Below, in pieces: positions 1 to 5,455 of a DNA stretch of 6,045 bases. The translations under genes and the position numbers were made by a program. This DNA comes from Chloroflexi bacterium UBA6265 (GTDB lineage: Bacteria > Chloroflexota > Chloroflexia > Thermomicrobiales > UBA6265): contig DJVD01000039.1 in NCBI GenBank assembly GCA_002440805.1, positions 5,823-11,867 of the forward strand, given 5' to 3'. The notes beneath the pieces were generated by a model. It was not told the origin of the DNA, did no database searches, and saw nothing but the letters and a program-made list of their open reading frames with translations. Every line of letters starts with the position of its first letter. Position 1 is the first letter of the stretch.

Positions 1-149
1 CCGTCGCCACCCAGCAGCAGTACTCGATCGATGGTGACATCGCTGCCAGCATCTACCGCGAGGCGCTCGACGGTGATCTTGTCACCCTCGCTTACTCGAT
101 ACTGCTTGCCACCGGTTTCGATGACGGCGTATTTCGTCTGTTCGCTCAT
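1..149 (-). CDS. rplU: 50S ribosomal protein L21, N-terminal part (truncated by window edge)
   Basis: L21 is a structural protein of the large ribosomal subunit that binds 23S rRNA. The reverse strand from the ATG at 149 reads [19 protein letters not shown] and continues with a stretch containing [11 protein letters not shown] and [13 protein letters not shown]. This is the highly conserved L21 N-terminus: the YAVIxTGGKQYxV block at residues 7-19 and the DRVLL block at about 42-46. Only 49 complete codons of a protein usually near 100 residues are present, so the C-terminal half lies left of the window. L21 is normally followed by rpmA (L27), which would also be outside. The start is fixed by family alignment; a weak GAG-containing Shine-Dalgarno precedes it. 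The non-coding leader of up to about 155 bases is described separately. Confidence 0.95.
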   Translation of the reverse strand, partial: MSEQTKYAVIETGGKQYRVSEGDKITVERLAVDAGSDVTIDRVLLLGGD

Positions 150-304
150 CTACTCTAAACCTGCCCTTATTTTCGATCAGCACGTTCAAATTAGGTGATT
201 CGTGGCCGACACCGTACTTGCGAGAGGGTGCCCGTTTCATTCGCCAGAATCAAATCATATTGCCGCACTAATGCACACAAAAGTGAGCGCGATTGCGCTC
301 GAGA
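150..304 (-). promoter_or_regulatory. Putative rplU 5' leader, non-coding
   Basis: This stretch between the inferred promoter and the rplU start contains no credible gene. It includes the hairpin at 285-300 and a weak GCACC/GGTGT pairing around 210-233. Ribosomal protein operons are often autoregulated through their leaders, and L21 leader RNAs are known in Bacillota. I cannot recognise that consensus here, so calling it a regulatory leader is inference from length and position. Confidence 0.3.
279..300 (-). terminator. GC hairpin with short T-run, secondary terminator or 5' leader hairpin
   Basis: On the minus strand GAGCGC pairs with GCGCTC around the tetraloop AATC (285-300), followed by ACTTTTGTGTG. 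Six G-C-rich pairs and a four-T run fit a weak intrinsic terminator for transcripts coming from the cupin gene. If transcription starts at about 304 from the extended -10, the same hairpin would sit at the extreme 5' end of the rplU mRNA and act as a stabilising cap instead. The sequence does not decide between these. Confidence 0.35.
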
Positions 305-310
305 CACTCG

Positions 311-319
311 ATTATAGCA
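311..319 (-). promoter_or_regulatory. Extended -10 promoter element pointing toward rplU
   Basis: On the minus strand these bases read TGCTATAAT, a consensus TATAAT with the TGn extension. No good -35 hexamer lies 16-18 bases upstream; that region is occupied by the inverted repeat at 322-347. Extended -10 promoters can work without a -35. A start near 304 would give rplU a leader of about 155 bases. A second, weaker -10 candidate (TATGAT, minus strand, 254-259) would give a leader near 100 bases. Sequence-only prediction. Confidence 0.5.
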
Positions 320-321
320 CA

Positions 322-347
322 GGAACCGGGGATGGCTACCCGGTTCC
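322..347 (-). terminator. Perfect 9-bp hairpin after the cupin gene, probable terminator
   Basis: The arms GGAACCGGG and CCCGGTTCC pair perfectly around an 8-base loop, starting 10 bases past the cupin stop codon. The stem is strong and well placed to end the cupin transcript. The bases after it on the minus strand, TGTGCTATAAT, are not a clean U-tract, so intrinsic termination may be inefficient, or the hairpin may instead protect the 3' end. The same tail contains the rplU extended -10. Confidence 0.55.
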
Positions 348-357
348 CGTTGTGGTG

Positions 358-756
358 TTACTCGGTGGTTTTGCCGTCGAAATGCTCATCGTCGGCGTCG
401 GCTTCTTCCTTGGTGGCCTGAACCGTGCCGTCCTCATGGTGAGATGGTCCATACAGCGTGTACAGCTTCAGCACCGTGTCTCGGGAGGTATTCAGCACGT
501 TGTGCTCGGCGCCTTGTGGGATCAACACCACATCGCCATCGGCCAGCTCGTACTCGTTACCGTCGATGATGGCCTTGCCAGTGCCCTGCTCAATCCGAAT
601 GAACTGGTCATTCTCGTCGTGCACCTCCTGGCCGATTTCGCCGCCTACCGGAATGCTCATCACGACAAGCTGCAGGTGCTTGCCCGTGTAAAGAACAGTG
701 CGGAACGTGTCGTTATCAAGCGAAAGTTGCTCGATATTGCCGTGAAAGCCCTTCAT
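358..756 (-). CDS. Single-domain cupin protein, function unknown
   Basis: This is a 132-residue cytosolic protein with one conserved beta-barrel cupin domain and no signal peptide or membrane segment. Motif 1 is seen at about 38-60 (GGEIGQEVH, then DQFIRIEQG), with H46 and E56 as likely metal ligands. The usual second histidine of the HxH pair is absent, as in the HxxxxQF-type cupin subfamily, where Q51 may substitute. Motif 2 at 74-89 is textbook (GDVVLIPQGAEHNVLN, with H85). The tail, PSHHEDGT followed by an acidic Asp/Glu-rich end, is also typical of this small-cupin group. Members are annotated only as cupin-domain proteins; dioxygenase, isomerase or sensor roles are all possible, so no function is assigned. 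The start is supported by AAGGAAGGA, 7 bases upstream. The gene lies upstream of rplU and divergent from the haem operon. Confidence 0.9.
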   Translation of the reverse strand: MKGFHGNIEQLSLDNDTFRTVLYTGKHLQLVVMSIPVGGEIGQEVHDENDQFIRIEQGTGKAIIDGNEYELADGDVVLIPQGAEHNVLNTSRDTVLKLYTLYGPSHHEDGTVQATKEEADADDEHFDGKTTE

Positions 757-818
757 TGGGTGGTCCTTCCTTCGTTGGTGGAGACCACCCCTTCCCGGCA
801 GGTTCCGATTGGGTGGTC
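755..818 (-). repeat. Triplicated 8-base element: two direct copies, one inverted, over the cupin start
   Basis: On the plus strand GGGTGGTC occurs at 758-765 and 811-818; the outer copies extend to a shared 11-mer, ATTGGGTGGTC (755-765 and 808-818). Its exact complement GACCACCC lies between them at 783-790. In the cupin mRNA the central copy can pair with either flanking copy, giving two mutually exclusive 8-bp stems with loops of 20 and 17 bases. The downstream stem abuts the start codon and loops out the ribosome-binding site. A protein operator is the alternative reading. The repeats are certain; their function is inferred. Confidence 0.6.
764..772 (-). promoter_or_regulatory. Strong Shine-Dalgarno of the cupin gene, inside a potential hairpin loop
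   Basis: The minus strand reads AAGGAAGGA, then 7 bases, then ATG. This purine-rich site is unusually strong and fixes the cupin start. Most of it lies in the 17-base loop between the complementary elements at 783-790 and 758-765, and its last bases belong to the downstream stem arm, so pairing could restrict access to it. Confidence 0.75.
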
Positions 819-821
819 AAC

Positions 822-834
822 TTCTATTATAGAA
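822..834. promoter_or_regulatory. Bidirectional -10 palindrome between the cupin gene and hemCD
   Basis: The 13-base palindrome TTCTATTATAGAA contains TATAAT on the minus strand (826-831) and TATTAT on the plus strand (825-830). It could therefore serve divergent promoters for the cupin gene and the hem operon. The minus-strand start would fall at about 818-820, exactly at the first GACCACCC copy. The -35 matches are poor (TTCCAA on the minus strand at 848-853, 16 bases away). A second plus-strand option is TTGGAA (848-853) with TAGACT (872-877), spaced 18 bases. Confidence 0.45.
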
Positions 835-889
835 AACACGTCAACCATTGGAATCCCGACACGCGGTTACCTAGACTACATAGCGTGAG

Positions 890-2605
890 ATGGCGGCGAC
901 GGTGCCGGCATCACCGGATTCAACTGGAGCCACCGTGCCTCGTTCAACCCCATCGTTGCTTCGCATCGGAACTCGAGGGAGTGCCCTTGCCCTCTGGCAG
1001 GCCCGCACCGTTCAGGATTTGCTCACCACCCAACAGCCTGGTATCGCCACCGAGCTGGTGATCATCAAGCCCGAAGGCGATCTCGATAAACACAGTTCGC
1101 TGCGTCAGATCGGTGGTCGCGGCGTCTTTACGTCGGCGCTGCAACAGCGAATGCTGGCCAACCAGATCGATCTCGCCGTGCATTCCACCAAAGATCTCCC
1201 CAGCCTGGCTCCACACGGCATCGCAATTGCGGCGTTCCCGCAACGCGAGGATGCGCGCGATGCACTCATCTCCCGTCATGGCGTGGGCCTGGAGGAGTTG
1301 CCGGCAAATCCGATAATCGGTACATCAAGTCGGCGGCGGTCGGCGCAGATCCTGCAAGTGCGTCCCGATGCCCAGATTCGTGAATTGCGCGGCAACATCG
1401 ATACCCGCCTGCGTAAGGGATTATCCGACGAGTTCGATGCCGTCATCCTCGCCGCGGCTGGTTTGAAGCGGATGGGCTGGGATGCCCAGATCACCACCCT
1501 GCTGCCGGTGGAGGTGAGCTGTCCGGCTCCAGGGCAAGGCGCACTGGCGATTGAGGCTCGGATCGATCCCGATCCTGCCTGGCAGGCCGTGGGAATGCTC
1601 GATGACGCCGATATCCGCACCGCAGTGATGGTGGAACGCGCATTCCTGCGCGGAGTTGGGGGAGGCTGTAGTACCCCGATTGGTGCCCACGCCAGGCTCG
1701 AGCGCATGCATGGCATTGCGACGGTGCGCTTTTGGGGCATGCTGGGGTCGGATGACGGTTCCCGCCTTGAACGCATGTATGCCGAGTGGCCCGCGGAAAG
1801 GGCCATCGACAGCGCATTCGCTGCCGCCGATGAGATGATGCGCGCCGTTCTCCCCAAATGGACGAGCGTGGCGCTGGAACGGCCGCTGCACGATCGTCGT
1901 ATCCTCATTACAGGTTCGGCATCACACCTCGATGCATTGCAAGGCCGGTTGGCGCATATCGGTGCCCAGGTTGATGCATTACAAACAGTGGAAATCGAAA
2001 CCGTGCCCGTGGTGTTGCCCGATAAAGTGGATTGGCTGGTGCTGACCAGTAAGCATGCCGTTGCCGCGCTTGACTGGAACGCCGTGAATGCACCCTTAGC
2101 GGCAGTAGGAGAGGCAACAGCCGCCGCCATTCGCGCAGCCGGTGTGGAACCGACGCTGGTCGCTGATGGCCCCGGTGCTGCCCAACTCGCCAGCCAGATG
2201 ATCGCAATCGGCGTCGCGGATAAACACATCGTATGCGTATTAAGCGATATTGCCCGTAGCGAGCTCACCGATTTGCTGGCCGCTGCGGGAGTAGAACTCA
2301 CGGTACTGACCGGCTATCGCAATACGCCCGTGACGGGGATGCCGGACACCCTGCGAGACGACATCGCCGCCGGTCACATGGAAGCCGTCACATTTGCTTC
2401 GCCAAGTTCGGTGGCGGCATTTGTGGAACTCGTTGGCGCGGATCTGCCCGCACTCAGCGGCGCGGCCATGATCGCCATCGGCCCCACAACTGCCGATGCC
2501 ATGACCCGGCACGGACTGCCGGTACACGCCACCGCAGGCGACTCGACTGTCTCCGGCCTGATCGAAACCCTTTCGCGTTACTTCGGTGGACAGGAGCCCT
2601 CATGA
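890..2605 (+). CDS. hemCD: Fused hydroxymethylbilane synthase / uroporphyrinogen-III synthase
   Basis: This is a bifunctional cytosolic tetrapyrrole enzyme of up to 571 residues. The N-terminal part (about 24-320) is porphobilinogen deaminase, which polymerises four porphobilinogens into hydroxymethylbilane. It shows LRIGTRGSALALWQA (24-38), VHSTKDLP (97-104, with catalytic Asp D102), GTSSRRR (144-150), RGNIDTRL (167-174) and GGGCSTPIG (257-265), where C260 should carry the dipyrromethane cofactor. After a short linker, 336-563 is uroporphyrinogen-III synthase, which closes and inverts ring D. It shows RRILITG (336-342), LVLTSKHAV (383-391), AAVGEATAAAIRAAG (404-418) and TFASPSSVAAF (501-511). 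No stop or frameshift separates the parts. The start is uncertain: ATG 890 has almost no Shine-Dalgarno, whereas GTG 935 (codon 16) has GGAG 5 bases upstream and removes a non-conserved leader. The gene heads the hem operon and overlaps hemB by ATGA. Confidence 0.95.
   Translation: MAATVPASPDSTGATVPRSTPSLLRIGTRGSALALWQARTVQDLLTTQQPGIATELVIIKPEGDLDKHSSLRQIGGRGVFTSALQQRMLANQIDLAVHSTKDLPSLAPHGIAIAAFPQREDARDALISRHGVGLEELPANPIIGTSSRRRSAQILQVRPDAQIRELRGNIDTRLRKGLSDEFDAVILAAAGLKRMGWDAQITTLLPVEVSCPAPGQGALAIEARIDPDPAWQAVGMLDDADIRTAVMVERAFLRGVGGGCSTPIGAHARLERMHGIATVRFWGMLGSDDGSRLERMYAEWPAERAIDSAFAAADEMMRAVLPKWTSVALERPLHDRRILITGSASHLDALQGRLAHIGAQVDALQTVEIETVPVVLPDKVDWLVLTSKHAVAALDWNAVNAPLAAVGEATAAAIRAAGVEPTLVADGPGAAQLASQMIAIGVADKHIVCVLSDIARSELTDLLAAAGVELTVLTGYRNTPVTGMPDTLRDDIAAGHMEAVTFASPSSVAAFVELVGADLPALSGAAMIAIGPTTADAMTRHGLPVHATAGDSTVSGLIETLSRYFGGQEPS
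926..929 (+). promoter_or_regulatory. Shine-Dalgarno favouring an internal GTG start (935) for hemCD
   Basis: GGAG lies 5 bases before the GTG at 935-937, in frame with hemCD. Starting there gives MPRSTPSLLRIGTRG, close to the usual HemC N-terminus. The ATG at 890 is preceded only by GTGAG directly against the start. The choice also depends on the promoter: a start near 884 from TAGACT would make ATG 890 nearly leaderless. Confidence 0.45.
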
Positions 2606-3579
2606 CATTCATTCGCACTCGACGCTTGCGTCAGTCACCCGCCCTGCGTGATTTCTCGCGCGAGCATCACTTGCGTGTCGCCGATTTGATTTACCCGCTT
2701 TTTATCATGGAAGGCGAAGGCATTCGCAACGAGATCAGTTCGATGCCCGGCCAGTATCAACTCTCGCCTGACAACCTGCCGGCCGAACTCGATGAGCTAA
2801 CCCAACTCGGCATCCGGGCAGTGCTGCTGTTCGGCATTCCGAAAGAGAAAGATGACCAGGCTACTGGCGCGTATGACGACGATGGCATCGTCCAGCAGGC
2901 GATCCGGATCATTAAATCGCACGCACCCGGGATGCTGGTGATTACCGATGTGTGTGCCTGCGAGTACACCAGTCATGGTCACTGCGGCATTTTGGTGGGC
3001 GATGTGGTGGATAACGACCTCACACTGCCGGTGCTGGCACGCACAGCCGTGAGTCATGCGCGCGCGGGTGCCGATATCGTTGCTCCCAGCGATATGATGG
3101 ACGGCCGAGTGGCCGCCCTGCGCACAGCACTGGATGGGGCAGGCTTCGAGAACACCCCGGTCATGAGTTACGCCGCCAAGTACGCCAGTGGCTATTACGG
3201 GCCTTTTCGTGAGGCGGCCGAGAGCACTCCCGCGTTTGGCGACCGCCGCACACACCAGATGGATGCTGCCAACAGCCGGGAAGCGATGCGGGAGATCGAT
3301 ATCGATATCGCCGAGGGTGCCGATGCCATCATCGTCAAACCGGCGTTAGCCTACATGGACATCATTCGCGGTGCCAGGGATCGCACCCAGGTGCCGGTTG
3401 TGGCCTACAACGTCTCTGGCGAGTTTGCCATGATCAAGGCTGCCGCCGAGCGCGGCTGGATTGATGAGCAGCGCATCACGCTGGAGACCATGCTTGGCTT
3501 CAAGCGCGCCGGCGCCGATCGCATCATTACCTATCACGCCAAAGATGTAGCCCGATGGCTCAATGAGGAGCAGATCTAG
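2602..3579 (+). CDS. hemB: Porphobilinogen synthase (5-aminolaevulinate dehydratase)
   Basis: The enzyme condenses two 5-aminolaevulinate molecules into porphobilinogen, the substrate of the HemC domain encoded just upstream. At 325 residues it has normal length and forms one TIM-barrel domain. Both Schiff-base lysines are visible: K193 in MSYAAKYAS (188-196) and K246 in IIVKPALAY (243-251). The metal site DVCACEYTSHGHCG (116-129) has three cysteines (C118, C120, C128), placing it in the zinc-dependent class rather than the Asp-rich magnesium class. SDMMDGRV (163-170) is also diagnostic. The ATG overlaps the hemCD stop as ATGA, and AGGAG lies 5 bases before it, so translation is probably coupled. 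The gene order (hemB after hemCD) does not follow reaction order, which is common. Confidence 0.97.
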   Translation: MTFIRTRRLRQSPALRDFSREHHLRVADLIYPLFIMEGEGIRNEISSMPGQYQLSPDNLPAELDELTQLGIRAVLLFGIPKEKDDQATGAYDDDGIVQQAIRIIKSHAPGMLVITDVCACEYTSHGHCGILVGDVVDNDLTLPVLARTAVSHARAGADIVAPSDMMDGRVAALRTALDGAGFENTPVMSYAAKYASGYYGPFREAAESTPAFGDRRTHQMDAANSREAMREIDIDIAEGADAIIVKPALAYMDIIRGARDRTQVPVVAYNVSGEFAMIKAAAERGWIDEQRITLETMLGFKRAGADRIITYHAKDVARWLNEEQI

Positions 3580-4629
3580 ATGACTATTGCCGAAATGACC
3601 GGTCGCGATCGCTTCCTGGCCGCCGCCAACCTGAAACCGGTAGATACCACGCCGGTGTGGTTCATGCGTCAGGCAGGTCGCTGCCTGCCCGAATATCGAG
3701 AACTGCGCAAGAAGCACTCGTTTATTGAACTTGCCCACACACCGGAGTTGGCGGTGGAAGCAACGCTTATGCCAGTGGACCGCTTTGGCGTGGATGGCGC
3801 GGTGTTGTTCGCCGATATCATGTTGCCGCTGGAGGGGATGGGAGTTGATTTCGAGATCAAGCCGGGAGTAGGTCCGGTGATCGCGCATCCTGTGCGCACC
3901 ATGGCCGATGTCGAAGCGCTGCGCGTGGTGGGGCCGGAAGAGGGCACTCCTTACGTATTGGAAGCATTGACGATGCTCCGTTCACAACTGGGCGATCGTG
4001 CTGCAGTGCTTGGATTTGCCGGTGCCCCGTGGACGCTGGCCTGCTACCTGGTTGATGGCAAGCCCACCAAGGAATACCCCCGGGCGAAGGCGATGATGTA
4101 CGGTGCCCCGGAAATCTGGGCGGCACTGATGGACAAGATTACCCGCGTAACGGAACTCTATGTGCAGGGTCAGGTCAGGGCCGGCGCCGATGTGGTGCAG
4201 CTGTTCGACAGTTGGCTGGGACTGGTCGATGAGCAAAGCTATCGCCAGCATGTGCTGCCCTACACCGCCCGCATTTTCGATGCGTTGCGTGGGCAGGCTC
4301 CATCCATCCACTTCAGCACGGGCACAAACCACCTGCTTGGTGCCATCCGCGATGCCAACCCGAACATGGTGAGCGTGGATTGGCGCATTCGCCTCGAAGA
4401 TGCCTGGGCAATAATTGGCGAGGACAAGGGGATTCAGGGCAACCTCGATCCAGCAATGCTCTTCGCCCCCTGGCCGGTGGTGGAAAACCAGGCCCAGGAA
4501 ATCCTCGAGCAGGCCGGTGGCCGCAACGGGCACATTTTCAATCTTGGGCACGGCATCAATCCGGAAACCGATCCCGATCAACTCGCCCGGCTGGTGCAAT
4601 TTGTTCACGGATTTCCGCACCAGTCCTAG
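3580..4629 (+). CDS. hemE: Uroporphyrinogen decarboxylase
   Basis: This cofactor-free cytosolic enzyme removes four carboxyls from uroporphyrinogen III to give coproporphyrinogen III. The 349-residue protein has family length. Signature 1 is PVWFMRQAGR (25-34, with substrate-binding R30 and R34). LFADIMLPLEGMG (76-88) carries the key aspartate D79. Signature 2 is GFAGAPWTLACY (145-156, with Y156). The C-terminal NLGHGINPETDPD (321-333) holds the conserved histidine H324. The stop of hemB directly precedes the ATG (TAGATG), and GAGGAG lies 9 bases upstream inside hemB, so the genes are co-transcribed and probably coupled. It is the last hem gene of the block; no recognisable terminator follows it. 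Confidence 0.97.
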   Translation: MTIAEMTGRDRFLAAANLKPVDTTPVWFMRQAGRCLPEYRELRKKHSFIELAHTPELAVEATLMPVDRFGVDGAVLFADIMLPLEGMGVDFEIKPGVGPVIAHPVRTMADVEALRVVGPEEGTPYVLEALTMLRSQLGDRAAVLGFAGAPWTLACYLVDGKPTKEYPRAKAMMYGAPEIWAALMDKITRVTELYVQGQVRAGADVVQLFDSWLGLVDEQSYRQHVLPYTARIFDALRGQAPSIHFSTGTNHLLGAIRDANPNMVSVDWRIRLEDAWAIIGEDKGIQGNLDPAMLFAPWPVVENQAQEILEQAGGRNGHIFNLGHGINPETDPDQLARLVQFVHGFPHQS

Positions 4630-4652
4630 GGTGTCGCGGATGGGCGATCCTC

Positions 4653-4658
4653 TATAAT
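4653..4658 (+). promoter_or_regulatory. Consensus -10 hexamer upstream of the response regulator
   Basis: A perfect TATAAT lies in the gap after hemE, 51 bases before the ATG at 4709. No convincing -35 is visible 16-18 bases upstream (the region reads about GGGTGTCGC). A start near 4665 would place the hairpin at 4667-4693 at the 5' end of the mRNA. It suggests the two-component genes have their own promoter, with read-through from hemE also possible. Confidence 0.45.
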
Positions 4659-4666
4659 TCATTTCC

Positions 4667-4693
4667 GTACAGGGGTTCGAATCCACCTGGTAC
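4667..4693 (+). promoter_or_regulatory. Bulged hairpin with a tRNA T-loop-like 7-base loop in the regulator leader
   Basis: GTACAGGGG pairs with CC, CCTG and TAC, giving nine base pairs broken by single bulges at A4685 and G4690 and closing a TTCGAAT loop (4676-4682). The loop and its closing pairs match the GGTTCGAATCC of tRNA T-arms. GTACAGG is also directly repeated at 4667-4673 and 4690-4696, the second copy running into the Shine-Dalgarno AGGAAGG (4694-4700). Pairing is seen in the sequence; a role in translation or mRNA stability is inference. Confidence 0.4.
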
Positions 4694-4700
4694 AGGAAGG
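4694..4700 (+). promoter_or_regulatory. Shine-Dalgarno that decides the response-regulator start
   Basis: AGGAAGG ends 8 bases before ATG 4709 but only 5 before the in-frame TTG at 4706. Spacing and codon preference favour the ATG. The site begins directly after the leader hairpin. Confidence 0.75.
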
Positions 4701-4708
4701 CTGGCTTG

Positions 4709-5455
4709 ATGGCAGAATCCCAACGTCCCACAGTCCTCATCGTCGATGACGAAGAGAATATCCGCGATGCCATCGCGTTCACCCTCCGCCGCGAGGGTTT
4801 CGATATCCTCGCCGCTGCCACAGGACATGAAGCCATTGAACTCGCGCGCCTCAATCCCGACGTGGTTGTGCTGGATATCATGCTGCCGGGTATCGATGGC
4901 CTGGAAGTGTTGCGGCGCCTGCGGGCGGATTCAAATGTCCCCGTGCTGATGCTCTCCGCCAAGGGCGATGAAATCGACCGCGTGGTCGGACTCGAAATCG
5001 GCGCCGACGATTACATCACCAAACCTTTCGCCATGCGCGAGCTTCTCGCCCGGATTCGTGCGATTGTGCGACGGGTAGAAATGGACAATTCCCCCCAAAC
5101 CCAGGAACGCCCGCCTGCACGTGAAGCCGAGCAGGACGGGTCGATATTGCGTGTGGGCAGCCTCGCGATCGATGTTGCCAGCCGCACGGTTACCAAGGGC
5201 GTCAAGGACATCGATCTTAATCCCAAGGAGTTCGATTTGCTTGTGTATTTCGCCCGACATCCCGGAGTGGTGATGAGTCGCGAGGCGTTGTTACGCGAAG
5301 TCTGGGGCTATGAACATCGGGTGGATACCCGTACCGTCGATGTGCACATGCGCTGGCTGCGGTTGAAGTTGGAGGAGGTGCCTGCCGCCCCCAAGATGTT
5401 GATTACGGTGCGGGGTAGCGGCTACCGCCTTGTTGCCAGTAACGGCGCAGCATGA
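4709..5455 (+). CDS. OmpR/PhoB-family two-component response regulator
   Basis: This is a 248-residue cytosolic DNA-binding regulator. The receiver domain (about 7-122) has the acidic pair D13/D14 in VDDEEN, phospho-acceptor D56 in VVVLDIMLPGIDG, conserved S83 in MLSAK and K105 in YITKPF. A variable linker (about 124-145, rich in Q, E, P) leads to a winged-helix DNA-binding domain (146-244). That domain has the LNPKEFDLL segment (170-178), the recognition-helix region DTRTVDVHMRWLRLKL (206-221) and the wing RGSGYRL (235-241). All phosphorylation residues are intact. The start is the ATG placed 8 bases after AGGAAGG, rather than the TTG one codon earlier. It overlaps the kinase gene by ATGA, so the two form a cognate pair. 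The sequence resembles PhoB/PhoP/MtrA-type regulators, but the signal and targets cannot be read from it. Confidence 0.95.
   Translation: MAESQRPTVLIVDDEENIRDAIAFTLRREGFDILAAATGHEAIELARLNPDVVVLDIMLPGIDGLEVLRRLRADSNVPVLMLSAKGDEIDRVVGLEIGADDYITKPFAMRELLARIRAIVRRVEMDNSPQTQERPPAREAEQDGSILRVGSLAIDVASRTVTKGVKDIDLNPKEFDLLVYFARHPGVVMSREALLREVWGYEHRVDTRTVDVHMRWLRLKLEEVPAAPKMLITVRGSGYRLVASNGAA

Noticed and set aside
202..888. Plus-strand open frame of 228 codons across the cupin region
   Set aside because: It is antisense to the cupin gene, which has clear family motifs and a strong ribosome-binding site. The translated product has no recognisable domain and the frame starts in the rplU leader.
1276..2301. 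Minus-strand open frame of 341 codons inside hemCD
   Set aside because: The translation is dominated by Ser, Arg and Ala, as expected for the shadow of a GC-biased gene, and has no domain. The opposite strand encodes conserved HemC/HemD motifs throughout.
3297..3310. Perfect 14-base palindrome CGATATCGATATCG inside hemB
   Set aside because: It is explained by the coding of Ile-Asp-Ile-Asp in a conserved helix and by preferred codons; there is no sign of a regulatory role.
3605..3612. GCGATCGC octamer, reminiscent of the cyanobacterial HIP1 repeat
   Set aside because: I noticed only one exact copy in this window, which does not support HIP1 abundance or a cyanobacterial origin.
4638..4650. 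Small hairpin GGAT-GGGCG-ATCC after hemE as a terminator
   Set aside because: It has only four pairs and is followed by TCTATAATTC rather than a T-run, so it is too weak to call.
4620..4696. Possible tRNA gene ending in the T-arm-like motif
   Set aside because: No 5' acceptor strand complementary to the bases after the motif is present. D-arm and anticodon-arm pairings are missing, and the start would fall inside the hemE coding sequence. Only the T-arm resemblance remains.
3982..4962. Minus-strand open frame of 326 codons spanning hemE and the regulator
   Set aside because: It crosses two well-supported plus-strand genes and the gap between them, with no motif and no ribosome-binding site that I could recognise.
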